Shown here: positions 1-6,722 of the stretch, piece after piece
Layout: the number at the start of each line of letters is the position of its first letter
Numbering within the stretch: the stretch's first letter is position 1
IMG/VR virus record: IMGVR_UViG_3300046665_000438
Span: 1-47,484 of that record
Strand: one strand, 5' to 3'
Origin: a virus
DNA: 47,484 nt
The notes under the pieces: model-generated
Database searches by the model: none
Seen by the model: the letters and a program-made list of their open reading frames with translations, nothing else
Told to the model about the DNA's origin: nothing
Made by a program: the position numbers and the translations under genes

Positions 1-150
1 CACGGCTGGGTGTCCCTGCTCAGTACCTTCGACCGCGACGAAGCGGACACCCGCCTGCGCCAGCAGCGCGCCAAGAACCCGCTGGTCACCTACCGGATTG
101 AAACCCAGCGCGTGCGCAGCAAGGCCATGCAGACCGTGGGGCTCAGCTGA
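1..150 (+). CDS. Hypothetical protein, 3' end only
   Basis: An open frame runs from the first base to a TGA at 148-150 and gives the last 49 residues of a protein whose start lies outside the window. The tail is basic and polar, with many Arg and Gln residues and no membrane segment. The stop overlaps the next start (TGATG), so the two genes are probably translationally coupled. I do not recognise the family. Confidence 0.6.
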   Translation, partial: HGWVSLLSTFDRDEADTRLRQQRAKNPLVTYRIETQRVRSKAMQTVGLS

Positions 151-374
151 TGGCCCGCTACAACGCGGTTGACGCCGTGCTGCTGATCGTCCTCGCCGCC
201 CGCATTCACAAGACCGACGCCGCCGTGCGCGCCGTCGCCCGCAACATCCTGCACCAGCTGCCCCAAGATGACCGCCCCGGCGTGCGCCGGATCATGCAGA
301 GCAAGCACCCGTTGAAGGTTGCCGAACTGCTGCTCGACTGCTGGGCGGAGGTACACCAACACACCACCACCTGA
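150..374 (+). CDS. Small hypothetical early protein (74 aa)
   Basis: The ATG at 150 shares its A with the TGA of the preceding gene, typical phage coupling. The 74-aa product is probably helical: a hydrophobic N-terminal stretch (about residues 8-17), then a basic alanine-rich region. No cysteine pair or nucleotide-binding motif is visible. It belongs to the early small-gene operon. Function unknown; the hydrophobic stretch is too short and too charged at its ends for a confident membrane call. Confidence 0.6.
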   Translation: MARYNAVDAVLLIVLAARIHKTDAAVRAVARNILHQLPQDDRPGVRRIMQSKHPLKVAELLLDCWAEVHQHTTT

Positions 375-389
375 GAAGGGAGCGACACC

Positions 390-887
390 ATGAAACGTAC
401 CATCCAACACCCCACCCATGAACAGGCCTGCGCCGTGCTGCGCTTTGCCACCAGCAACGGAGTGGCCTGGAAGCGCGCCTTAGACGAACACTGGCTGAGC
501 AACTGTTCAGTGCACCGTATGAGTGACGCCGACGCCGCGCTGCTGCGCCAGGTGCGCAACCAGTGCGGCCCGACGTGGTTGAACGGCGTCACGTTGCCGG
601 CGCTGGAGGCGCAGTGCACCAAGACGTTCCTCGGCCTCGCCGAAATTTTGGCGCGCACGGCCTATGGCCTGACCCTGGACGACTTGGGCATTGAGGAAGG
701 CGGGGTGCTTGAGTCCATCCTGAATGGCGAGAGCGTGCTGGATCTGGTCAATGACCCGGCGCAGGATTCCGACCTTGGCCGCATCGACAAGTCCGACTAC
801 GGCGTGCCGTCGACCGCTGAGTTGAATCAGGAGGATCTGGCCGCCGCGCTGGAAGAACTCAACGCACTGACAGAGGTGCAGCCATGA
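390..887 (+). CDS. Hypothetical early protein (165 aa)
   Basis: A GAAGGGA ribosome site at 375-381 lies just upstream of the ATG at 390. The first half is mixed helical and contains three cysteines (one in a Ser-Val-His context); the second half is strongly acidic and ends in an Asp/Glu-rich helix. No catalytic motif is recognised. The gene ends in an ATGA overlap with the next gene. The acidic tail could suit a protein that binds host proteins or mimics DNA, but that is only speculation from composition. Confidence 0.65.
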   Translation: MKRTIQHPTHEQACAVLRFATSNGVAWKRALDEHWLSNCSVHRMSDADAALLRQVRNQCGPTWLNGVTLPALEAQCTKTFLGLAEILARTAYGLTLDDLGIEEGGVLESILNGESVLDLVNDPAQDSDLGRIDKSDYGVPSTAELNQEDLAAALEELNALTEVQP

Positions 888-1225
888 AACGGATCATCAC
901 GATGACGCTGGAAGGCACCGACGACGACGCCCTCGACGACGCCCAGGCCGAGGCCTGGAAGCGGATCAAGGCGGGCAACCGCGAGGGTCAGGACCAGAAC
1001 GAAGCCGGCGGGTTTAGCTTCACCGTTGATCACCCTGACGAACCCGACCCGGACGCGGCGCGCTACCGGACCTATGCGCAGGAGAACTTACAGCGCGACG
1101 GCGACCTGGAGTTCGATGACAACGCCGTGGTCTCGATGGGCTCGGACCCGGGCGCCTATGTACAGGCCTGGAAGTGGGTCGATCAGTGCGATCTGCCGGG
1201 GGAGGGCGACGAAGGGGAAGACTGA
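884..1225 (+). CDS. Acidic hypothetical protein (113 aa)
   Basis: The start overlaps the previous stop as ATGA at 884-887. The protein is very acidic, with Asp-rich runs near residues 12-20 and 50-60 and a Glu/Asp tail. It has no recognisable motif. Such acidic small proteins are common in phage early regions, where some inhibit host enzymes; nothing here proves that role. It is the last gene before a 79-bp non-coding gap. Confidence 0.65.
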   Translation: MKRIITMTLEGTDDDALDDAQAEAWKRIKAGNREGQDQNEAGGFSFTVDHPDEPDPDAARYRTYAQENLQRDGDLEFDDNAVVSMGSDPGAYVQAWKWVDQCDLPGEGDEGED

Positions 1226-1259
1226 TTTCTGGCTTTCTGCCATCGGGTTTGGGAACCCC

Positions 1260-1281
1260 GACTATCGTTAAATAACTAGGG
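1260..1281 (+). repeat. Shared intergenic motif, copy 1
   Basis: GACTATC (1260-1266) is followed four bases later by AATAACTAGGG (1271-1281). The same two words recur at 3156-3182, again in a non-coding gap before a gene, there nine bases apart. An identical 11-mer in two intergenic gaps is unlikely by chance in 47 kb. It may be a promoter or a processing signal, but the changed spacing argues against a simple two-box promoter. Confidence 0.35.
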
Positions 1282-1304
1282 CGCAAGTTGATCGGAGAAT
1301 CGAC

Positions 1305-1556
1305 GTGCATGTAGTCAGTAAAAAGCGGTGGCAGATCGAGACAGGCTGTGTCGATTTCACCGAAACCGTCATCCAATGCGCCGATTTCCCTGCTGTGCTG
1401 GCCGCGCTTTCCGGCTACCGCCTGCAGAACGGCGCACCCCCAGTGGACCCACGAATCTTGTTCGGGTTGTTTGACCCGAAGGTTCAACAGTGCCCGGTCG
1501 CTTTGTGGGCGACCGATGGGCTGGCAGATAGCGTCACGCTGCAAACGCTGCACTAG
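1305..1556 (+). CDS. Hypothetical protein, GTG start (83 aa)
   Basis: The frame begins with GTG at 1305, six bases after a GGAGA site (1294-1298); there is no in-frame ATG nearby. The 83-aa product starts with a basic stretch, then a mixed helix/strand region containing Cys-Val and Cys-Ala pairs and a Pro-rich loop. An overlapping frame gives a basic low-complexity translation and was discarded. The family is not recognised. The gene is flanked by AT-richer gaps, so it may be transcribed on its own. Confidence 0.55.
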   Translation: MHVVSKKRWQIETGCVDFTETVIQCADFPAVLAALSGYRLQNGAPPVDPRILFGLFDPKVQQCPVALWATDGLADSVTLQTLH

Positions 1557-1597
1557 GAAATAATTAAACGGCTGAATGATCAGCCTCGGAGCCTGAC

Positions 1598-2137
1598 ATG
1601 TTCATGATGAATCCATTGGTTTGCGTGGAACCCCCAGTCATTTCCTCCCCAGCCCCTACCACTCGCGCAGCCACGGCGACCCCGTTGACGCTGCGCACTT
1701 TGCGGCGAACATTGCCGTGCGGGACGGAGATTCTGGCGGTTGCGGTGGCGGTCAAACACCGTGAACTGACGTACAGCATCGTCGCCCTGCCGGGGTTTGA
1801 AGGCGGCGGCAGGGACGCTGACGGCTGCATGATGCCGCGCAGTGTAAGCGCGGCCTACACCCCGAAAGTCTTCAACCCCGAGAGCCAGGTACAGGAGGCG
1901 GTGTGGCCACCCCTGCCGCCGACCATGCGCCTAGTCAACGGCCGTGAGTTCAGCGGCTGGCAATTCCCCGAAACCTCCCTGACCCGCCGCCTGGAACGCA
2001 CCTATGCCGGCGTCGAGCCGCTGCTGCGCCAGCTGTGCAACCTGATCCAGGTCAGGCTGGTCAAGGGCTCACGCAAACAGCAGGTGTCCACCACCGTGCT
2101 GGTCGAGCGCATTAACGAACTGCTGGCCAACGCATGA
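1598..2137 (+). CDS. Hypothetical protein (179 aa)
   Basis: The ATG at 1598 follows a GGAG site by six bases; two more in-frame ATGs at 1604 and 1607 are possible starts. The first 35 residues are rich in Pro, Thr and Ala and probably disordered. A strand-rich region follows, and the C-terminal third is an amphipathic, basic helix region (residues about 130-175). No catalytic motif is seen. Confidence 0.6.
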   Translation: MFMMNPLVCVEPPVISSPAPTTRAATATPLTLRTLRRTLPCGTEILAVAVAVKHRELTYSIVALPGFEGGGRDADGCMMPRSVSAAYTPKVFNPESQVQEAVWPPLPPTMRLVNGREFSGWQFPETSLTRRLERTYAGVEPLLRQLCNLIQVRLVKGSRKQQVSTTVLVERINELLANA

Positions 2138-2146
2138 GGGCTCGGC

Positions 2147-2365
2147 ATGTTCTGGATTCTGCAAGCCAAAACGTACCTGGAAGCCTGGTGGTCGAAGCAA
2201 TTCGCGCTGCGCGATAACTACTACCTGGTGACCCTGGAACAGCCCAACGGGGCACGCAGGCAGGTGCCGGTGATGGCCGCCGACTACGACGCGGCCTATA
2301 TCTGGCTGGGCCAGCACTACCCGGCAGACGACGTTATCGACGTGCAGCTGCAGAAATGGGGATGA
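2147..2365 (+). CDS. Small hypothetical protein (72 aa)
   Basis: A GAGGG site at 2135-2139, inside the end of the previous gene, serves the ATG at 2147. The product is rich in Trp and Tyr and reads as a small alpha/beta domain. The middle (about residues 24-60) resembles small phage domains that carry a strand-strand-helix pattern, but I cannot name a family. It ends in an ATGA overlap with the next gene. Confidence 0.6.
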   Translation: MFWILQAKTYLEAWWSKQFALRDNYYLVTLEQPNGARRQVPVMAADYDAAYIWLGQHYPADDVIDVQLQKWG

Positions 2366-2763
2366 GCATCATGGGGTACCCGTCACGCAACCAGCTCGAC
2401 CTGTTTCCGCAGCCCGGGAACTACGAGGAAGTCCACGGCGACCTCTACGATCGGCGCACCGGCAAGCGCCTGCGCACCGGGTACCGTGACGTGTTCTACC
2501 AGATCAACGACGGCCACCAACTGCGCGCCACGCTGCGCTTTCTGGAGGACGCCGTGGAAGGCCGGCGCTTCGTCTGCATCACCGACGAAGGCGGCGCGAT
2601 CTGCAAGTGTTGCATCCGCTCGATGCTGCGCGACCTGCTCTACGGCATGCGCCACCCGCGCAGTTGTCTGTTGCGGGTGGTGTCCACCGAACCCCGGTAC
2701 TCAGAACCGTTGCGCTGTGATTGCTGCGACGACGAAATCCCGCCGATCGGGGACAGGCCATGA
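2362..2763 (+). CDS. Cysteine-rich hypothetical protein, possible zinc binder (133 aa)
   Basis: Three in-frame ATGs exist at 2356, 2362 and 2371; I chose 2362 because it forms an ATGA overlap with the preceding stop. The C-terminal half carries Cys clusters: a CKCC motif near residue 82 and a CDCC motif near residue 120, with another Cys between. Two such clusters could hold a zinc ion, suggesting a small nucleic-acid or protein-binding domain. The family is not recognised. It overlaps the next gene by ATGA. Confidence 0.6.
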   Translation: MSIMGYPSRNQLDLFPQPGNYEEVHGDLYDRRTGKRLRTGYRDVFYQINDGHQLRATLRFLEDAVEGRRFVCITDEGGAICKCCIRSMLRDLLYGMRHPRSCLLRVVSTEPRYSEPLRCDCCDDEIPPIGDRP

Positions 2764-3032
2764 ATACCCAGCCATTAGCCGCGCAGATCCTCACCACCTG
2801 TCGAAAAGCTCGGGGGGAGGGGCAGTACCTGGACATCGACTTTATGCTGCCCTCGGTGCTGTATAACCGCGGCGCCGGCACCGAGTTCCACTTCCGGGAA
2901 GCGGGGGCACAGAACCTGTTCGATTACTACCGCCCGGTGGCTGAACAGACCGGCCTGCCTATGAAAGACGTGCTGTTGTGGGCCGCGCAGGAATGGGACC
3001 TGTCCGGCAACCGTCTCGATCTTGTGCTATAG
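2760..3032 (+). CDS. Small hypothetical protein (90 aa)
   Basis: The ATG at 2760 overlaps the previous TGA as ATGA, which fixes the start against a longer upstream frame. The product is soluble, with an aromatic-rich centre (His-Phe, Asp-Tyr-Tyr) and a C-terminal amphipathic helix. No motif is recognised. It is the last gene of the first early cluster; the next 158 bp are non-coding. Confidence 0.6.
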   Translation: MNTQPLAAQILTTCRKARGEGQYLDIDFMLPSVLYNRGAGTEFHFREAGAQNLFDYYRPVAEQTGLPMKDVLLWAAQEWDLSGNRLDLVL

Positions 3033-3190
3033 CTTTTAGCCAGAAAAGAAACGCAGCACGTAGCGTAGTCGAATCTAATAGGTTTGCCTCGGCAATATCA
3101 TTTTGTTGTCAAGGGCTTGAATTTAATTGAAAGACTAGGCAACGTACTGCCCACGGACTATCTGGCAACACAATAACTAGGGGGCCAAGA
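3033..3190 (+). other. AT-richer non-coding gap, possible promoter region
   Basis: This 158-bp gap is clearly richer in A and T than its neighbours and separates two gene clusters. It contains the second copy of the GACTATC / AATAACTAGGG pair near its right end. I looked for a -35/-10 pair and found TTGTCA at 3106-3111, but no good -10 box at the expected distance. The gap is a natural place for a promoter of the MvaT-like block, but the sequence does not settle this. Confidence 0.35.
3156..3184 (+). repeat. Shared intergenic motif, copy 2
   Basis: GACTATC (3156-3162) and AATAACTAGGG (3172-3182) repeat the words found at 1260-1281. Here the G run at the end also forms the ribosome site (AGGGGG, 3179-3184) six bases before the ATG at 3191, so part of the resemblance could reflect translation signals. 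Confidence 0.35.
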
Positions 3191-3790
3191 ATGGCTTTAA
3201 ATACAGGATCAGGGTTCAGCAATCTGACGCGAATGGAATCCCAAATACAGGCCGTGATAGCCACTTATGTAGCAGATCCCACCCCTAAAAATCAGCCCTA
3301 CGTTTCCAAGAAAAAAGAAGCCAGGCGCCAGCGAGAGGAACAGGAACGGCAACTAGCTTTGCTACGTTCAACCCCGCTAGATCAGTTAGATTTTGTCCCA
3401 CTAAATTCCGAACCTACTCAAGCCGCTACGGCCCAGTCCGAGTTAGCCGAGCTTGAGCAGCAGATGCGTATCGCGTTAGGGATTGACGTAGTCAAGCCTA
3501 CCGAAGGCGTCAAGGCTAAACCCAAATTAGCCGCGAAACCGATAGCTCCAAAGCCCCAAGTTACCGCCAAGCCCCGCGTTGAATTGCACATCGTCAAGCG
3601 CACGGTCGAGGTGCTACTGCGCATCAAACGTCCTGACGGTTTGGAACTCCCGTTCTTCCACGAAGCCACCGAAGGCAGCCGGCTTGAAGCCGAGTTAGCC
3701 GCCGAGCGCCAGGCGCGTGACTACGGGTTCAAGGTCTTGGGCCATATACAAACCACCATCAAAGAACAGGCTCTGGATCACTGTTCTTAA
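3191..3790 (+). CDS. Hypothetical protein beside the MvaT-like pair (199 aa)
   Basis: A strong AGGGGG site lies six bases before the ATG. The protein has a basic Lys/Arg/Glu-rich helical segment (about residues 38-55) and a second charged helix (about 80-95). A Lys/Pro/Ala linker (about 108-130) follows, then a compact C-terminal domain of strands and a helix. The layout of helix, basic linker and small terminal domain is loosely like H-NS-type proteins, but the NPHTGE signature of MvaT is absent. Codons such as TTA and CTA are used far more than in the flanking genes, as in the two genes that follow. Function unknown. Confidence 0.65.
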   Translation: MALNTGSGFSNLTRMESQIQAVIATYVADPTPKNQPYVSKKKEARRQREEQERQLALLRSTPLDQLDFVPLNSEPTQAATAQSELAELEQQMRIALGIDVVKPTEGVKAKPKLAAKPIAPKPQVTAKPRVELHIVKRTVEVLLRIKRPDGLELPFFHEATEGSRLEAELAAERQARDYGFKVLGHIQTTIKEQALDHCS

Positions 3791-3807
3791 CCCACCAAAT
3801 GTCTGCA

Positions 3808-3830
3808 TGGGCTGCCATATTGGCGGCCCA
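3808..3830 (+). terminator. Weak hairpin between the 199-aa gene and the first MvaT-like gene
   Basis: TGGGCTGCC (3808-3816) pairs with GGCGGCCCA (3822-3830) across a five-base loop, with one G-T pair. Only a short mixed T/G run follows, so termination would be inefficient. It may lower read-through or protect the upstream mRNA end. Confidence 0.4.
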
Positions 3831-3855
3831 TTCTGTATGCGTATAAGGGATGTTC

Positions 3856-4230
3856 ATGTCTAAATTATCAGAGTTTCGCGCAGCGGAAATAGAGCTGGGC
3901 AAACAACTTGCGGCCCTTGAAGCGCTGCGAAACGATTCAGCACTAAAGATGGAGATAGCATTTGAGTCGGCGCTAACAAAACTACTAGCTGACTTCGGCC
4001 TGACCCGTGACACGTTGCTAGACATCCTCGGTGCTAGCCCTGCCCAAGCCGCTAAGTCGTATGAGGTCCCAGGCAAGACACGTAAGACGTTGAAGCGTGA
4101 GATTCCCAAGACTTTTCTCAACCCGCACACCGGTGAAAAGATCACGGTGAAACGTCTCACCAACGGCAAATATCGGGGATGGGTTGAAAAGCACGGCGAA
4201 GTGATCGTGCAAAGTTGGCTGCAAGAATAA
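3856..4230 (+). CDS. MvaT/H-NS-like nucleoid protein, copy 1 (124 aa)
   Basis: The start at 3856 is preferred over the ATG at 3850 because AAGGGA (3845-3850) is then five bases away; the product is 124 aa, which matches MvaT as I remember it. Residues about 1-60 form the charged coiled-coil used by MvaT for oligomerisation. A basic linker follows, then a C-terminal domain with NPHTGE at 89-94 and a final Ser-Trp. MvaT-family proteins bind AT-rich DNA and silence foreign genes. In the DNA-contact loop (about 99-108) the usual Gly-Gly-Asn-His-Lys-Thr is replaced by a Leu-Thr-Asn-Gly-Lys version one residue shorter, so DNA preference may differ. Family assignment is firm; role is inferred. Confidence 0.85.
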   Translation: MSKLSEFRAAEIELGKQLAALEALRNDSALKMEIAFESALTKLLADFGLTRDTLLDILGASPAQAAKSYEVPGKTRKTLKREIPKTFLNPHTGEKITVKRLTNGKYRGWVEKHGEVIVQSWLQE

Positions 4231-4260
4231 GTCCGGCGCTAATTCAAGACTAAGGAAGTT

Positions 4261-4665
4261 ATGATGTTTGAGAAAATTGCCGAGTACACAGCGGCGGAAT
4301 TAGCGCTGGCTAAACAAGTCACCGCTCTGGAAGAACTCAAGAACGACCCCGAGTTGAAGCGAGAGTTAGAATTCAACTCAGAGTTAGAGGCCCTGCTGCT
4401 CAAGCATTCGTTCAGCAAAACTAAGCTGCACAGTTTCCTTGGGGCGCAGCTAGGGGCCGTCCAGGCCGCTGAAACGAAGGCTCCCCGCGCAGCCAAAGAG
4501 AAAGACAAAGATAAAAAGTACGCCAAGCACACCAACAAACTTTGGTCCAACCCGCACACCGGGGAAACTGTGTTGTCCCGCCGTCGCGATCACAAGACGT
4601 TGTTGAAGTGGACCGAAGAACATGGTCTGGAAGCGGTGATGTCTTGGATGACGCCGACCAACTAA
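4261..4665 (+). CDS. MvaT/H-NS-like nucleoid protein, copy 2 (134 aa)
   Basis: This gene lies 30 bp after copy 1 and is clearly its paralogue. It has the same AAE-x-x-L-x-K-Q start to the coiled coil, the same Asn-Asp turn near residue 29, NPHTGE at 97-102, and His-Lys-Thr-Leu-x-Lys-Trp at 111-117. A GGA site precedes two possible starts, 4261 and 4264. The linker (about 72-92) is very rich in Lys and Ala. The Gly-Asn pair that contacts the minor groove in MvaT is replaced by Arg-Asp (109-110). Members dimerise through the N-terminal coil, so the two phage copies could pair with each other or with the host protein. That could either silence phage genes or disturb host silencing. Confidence 0.87.
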   Translation: MMFEKIAEYTAAELALAKQVTALEELKNDPELKRELEFNSELEALLLKHSFSKTKLHSFLGAQLGAVQAAETKAPRAAKEKDKDKKYAKHTNKLWSNPHTGETVLSRRRDHKTLLKWTEEHGLEAVMSWMTPTN

Positions 4666-4684
4666 CCTTTCTCTGAGAAATCAC

Positions 4685-4915
4685 ATGGAAGCGAATCAAC
4701 ACCTGGCGATCTGGACCGTGATCGCCAACCCGGCGGACTACCCCGGGCTGTTTGTAGCCCGCAAGTGGCTGATGGTCGAAGGCAGGGAGGTACCCACCAA
4801 TGAAGTGGTGGTCGGCCTGACCTTGCAGGCTGTGCGCGAGCAGATCCCGATCGGCCTGCAGTGGATGCCCCGGTCTCCCGACGATGATCCGGTAATTGTG
4901 GAGACTTGGTTTTGA
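4685..4915 (+). CDS. Small hypothetical protein (76 aa)
   Basis: The 76-aa product opens with a Trp-Thr-Val-Ile strand, then Tyr-Pro-Gly and a Val-Ala-Arg-Lys-Trp strand. This is a pattern I associate with small phage proteins of unknown function in Gram-negative hosts. Base composition returns to the GC-rich style of the surrounding genome, so the low-GC block ends just before this gene. The ribosome site is weak. Its stop overlaps the next start as TTGA. Confidence 0.6.
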   Translation: MEANQHLAIWTVIANPADYPGLFVARKWLMVEGREVPTNEVVVGLTLQAVREQIPIGLQWMPRSPDDDPVIVETWF

Positions 4916-5370
4916 ACAGCATCGACGATGTACTGGCCCGTGCCCGCGCCGCCCTGCAGAACTCACCCACCAACAGCTCCCCGTTCAAGGTGATGCCCGC
5001 GCCCGTTCCGGGACCTGTCCCACGCCCCGGTCAGCGGAACGCTCCGCGAATCCCCAAGGAACTGCGGGTCGACTCGCGGGCAGCGGACAAGTTCGTGGTG
5101 CGCATGCCGGACGATCTGCGCGCACGGATGGCGCGGTTTGCCAACCAGCACAGGCGCAGCTGCAACTCCGAATGCGTCGAAGCCATGTATTGGTGGCTGG
5201 ATCGGCAAGAGCTGATGTGGCTGATGCTGCAAGGCATCGAACGCGAGTTGGCGCGGCAGGAAGTCCTGCGCCAGGGGGAGGAATTGAAGGCGCTGGACGA
5301 CATCGCCCAGCGTCAACCCGAGACCGCCGCCCTCATCAAACAATTGAAGGCGATGATCAGCCTGGGCTAG
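4912..5370 (+). CDS. Ribbon-helix-helix (Arc-type) DNA-binding protein (152 aa)
   Basis: Residues about 58-95 fit the Arc/MetJ ribbon-helix-helix pattern: a Lys-Phe-Val-Val-Arg-Met-Pro strand, a first helix with Leu-Arg-Ala-Arg-Met, then Cys-Asn-Ser-Glu at the start of the second helix. Such proteins dimerise and insert the paired strands into the major groove. The N-terminal 50 residues are Pro-rich and probably flexible, and the C-terminal 60 form a charged helix. The start is TTG at 4912, overlapping the previous stop (TTGA); a TTG at 4906 is an alternative. It is a good candidate regulator of phage promoters; the target site is unknown. Confidence 0.75.
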   Translation: MNSIDDVLARARAALQNSPTNSSPFKVMPAPVPGPVPRPGQRNAPRIPKELRVDSRAADKFVVRMPDDLRARMARFANQHRRSCNSECVEAMYWWLDRQELMWLMLQGIERELARQEVLRQGEELKALDDIAQRQPETAALIKQLKAMISLG

Positions 5371-5573
5371 TCGGTGGAAGCGCTGCGTTCCGCGACTTGC
5401 GCACGCAGCGCGTCGGCCTGATGGTCATTCAGGAAGCCGTGAAACAGCAGGAACTGAATGCAGGTCTGCGCCCGGCCCGTGTTCGAATTACTCTCCCAGG
5501 CGCCATTGGTGGCGTGGGCTTCCGGCCACGGCTTGACCTTCTTGGTTGGGGCAGGTGTTGGGGGGTTGCTCAC
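5367..5573 (-). CDS. Possible antisense small gene (68 aa)
   Basis: No rightward gene fits 5371-5713, but a leftward frame here gives a protein-like sequence. It has a Pro/Thr/Lys-rich N-terminus, a central Trp-Glu-Ser-Asn-Ser-Asn segment, then a hydrophobic helix (Ile-Gln-Phe-Leu-Leu-Phe-His) and a charged helix. A GTG start at 5573 has a GGAG site six bases upstream; an ATG at 5585 is an alternative with a poor site. Its stop and the stop of the RHH gene share one CTAG palindrome (5367-5370). It would be the only leftward gene in the left arm, so it may be spurious. Confidence 0.45.
   Translation of the reverse strand: MSNPPTPAPTKKVKPWPEAHATNGAWESNSNTGRAQTCIQFLLFHGFLNDHQADALRAQVAERSASTD
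5380..5411. other. Nine-base-pair inverted repeat after the RHH gene
   Basis: GCGCTGCGT (5380-5388) is perfectly complementary to ACGCAGCGC (5403-5411) across a 14-base loop. It begins ten bases after the RHH stop and has no T run, so it is a poor intrinsic terminator. It could be an mRNA end-protecting hairpin or an operator-like repeat. It also lies within the possible antisense gene. Confidence 0.4.
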
Positions 5574-5713
5574 GGCGTTCTCCATGCCCGCAACGGGCGT
5601 CGGCTGTAAAGAGGGAAGGGCACAAGCCCCTTCTTAGTGTGGCATCGAATCCAGAATATCTAAGCTCTCTACTACGCTCAGGGTATCCAAGACGCCCAAG
5701 TAGAGGTGCCCCG

Positions 5714-5974
5714 ATGCAAATCCAAGAGCTGCGTGCGCTGTTGTTGAAAGGCGTGGTCCGCATAGTCTTTCTGAAAACCGATAACAGCGAGCGCACGTTG
5801 CTCGCGACCTTACACCCGTCCCGCATGCCGCCCCCACCCGTTGCCGCACCAGGCACAGGCGGCCGTCCGCTGCCCGAAGGCAACCTGCTGGTGTGGGACA
5901 CCGAAGCCAAAGGCCTGCGCAGTTTTATCGTCGGTTGCCTGCTGGAAGAACCGGTACTCATTGAGGAACTTTGA
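5714..5974 (+). CDS. SH3-like barrel protein, DUF2693 type (86 aa)
   Basis: The sequence follows the layout of small phage proteins of the DUF2693 type. A helix comes first (Leu-Arg-Ala-Leu-Leu-Leu-Lys-Gly), then Val-Val-Arg-Ile-Val-Phe strands and an Asp-Asn-Ser turn. Next come Arg-Thr-Leu-Leu-Ala-Thr-Leu-His-Pro and a final Leu-Val-Trp-Asp-x-Glu ... Arg-Ser-Phe strand pair. These are predicted SH3-like barrels of unknown role, widespread in phages. An AGAGGTG site at 5702-5708 supports the ATG at 5714 rather than the longer upstream frame. The family match is from memory of the pattern. Confidence 0.6.
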   Translation: MQIQELRALLLKGVVRIVFLKTDNSERTLLATLHPSRMPPPPVAAPGTGGRPLPEGNLLVWDTEAKGLRSFIVGCLLEEPVLIEEL

Positions 5975-5975
5975 C

Positions 5976-6722
5976 ATGAATGCAATGCAGATCCGCGAGC
6001 AGGAACGCCGGCTCGCGGCGCTTACTTTCGACCAGTCGCCGTGCCGGGCATTCAGAATCTTCCCGGACGACGGCGACGGGGATGAATGGATCGACCTCAA
6101 ACCCGGCGAAGGCGGGGAAGCCTTCCTGACCTACTGGATGCGCACCGAAGCCACGCGCCGTTTGCAGCTGGTGGGCCTGACCGAACTGGAACCGGGCGTG
6201 TGGACCATGGCGTTGCATTTCAGCGGCGATCGCTGGGCGGCCTACACCCTGCGCGCCGTGGCCTGTAGCAGCTGGTCGGGAGTTTTGTTCCCGCTCGCGG
6301 ATATGGTGAAGAATCTCCCCGAGGGGGTGGTGCTCGATCCCGAAGAGTTCGACTTTGCCCTGGAGCTGGAAACCGATTTGATCGGGCTCGCGCTGCCCGG
6401 GGAGAGCTGGACGGTGCTGGGGTTCCTCGCCAGCGACTACAACGAATACGAGATTGAAAGACTGGCCAAGCAACTGGAAGACCCGTATCAGCGCGCCGCT
6501 TACCTGCAGGAGCGAAGCCCGCTGACCGGGTTGCCACGGCCGGCATTGAAACTGGAACACCCCAACGCGGTACCGCTGGAACGCATTCAGTTCCTGCCGC
6601 CGCAACCCGGCATCGAGGTCGACCCCGACCCCGAAACCAGCAAGCGCCTGTTCAAGGAACACTGGATCTTGCGACTGTTAAACCTGCCTGAAAAGGATCA
6701 CTGCCATGATGACTTCAAGTAA
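5976..6722 (+). CDS. Hypothetical protein (248 aa)
   Basis: The start at 5976 is one base after the previous stop, and a GAGGAA site lies upstream. The product is soluble, acidic and rich in Trp, Leu and Glu, with alternating strand and helix segments. It has a Pro-rich stretch near residues 190-215 and a last basic helix. No nucleotide-binding or metal motif is visible. It is the largest unknown of the early region. Its end overlaps the next gene by 17 bp. Confidence 0.65.
   Translation: MNAMQIREQERRLAALTFDQSPCRAFRIFPDDGDGDEWIDLKPGEGGEAFLTYWMRTEATRRLQLVGLTELEPGVWTMALHFSGDRWAAYTLRAVACSSWSGVLFPLADMVKNLPEGVVLDPEEFDFALELETDLIGLALPGESWTVLGFLASDYNEYEIERLAKQLEDPYQRAAYLQERSPLTGLPRPALKLEHPNAVPLERIQFLPPQPGIEVDPDPETSKRLFKEHWILRLLNLPEKDHCHDDFK

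Noticed and set aside
1020-1553. A 177-aa leftward frame across the gap after the acidic gene
   Set aside because: It is Arg/Pro-rich antisense of the acidic gene and lacks a ribosome site; the rightward GTG-start gene fits better.
3106-3134. TTGTCA as the -35 box of a host-type promoter
   Set aside because: No acceptable -10 box lies 16-18 bases downstream.
4896-5609. A 237-aa rightward frame across the RHH gene and the following gap
   Set aside because: Its translation is Arg/Pro/Gly-rich and shapeless, it overlaps the clear RHH gene in another frame, and it has no ribosome site.
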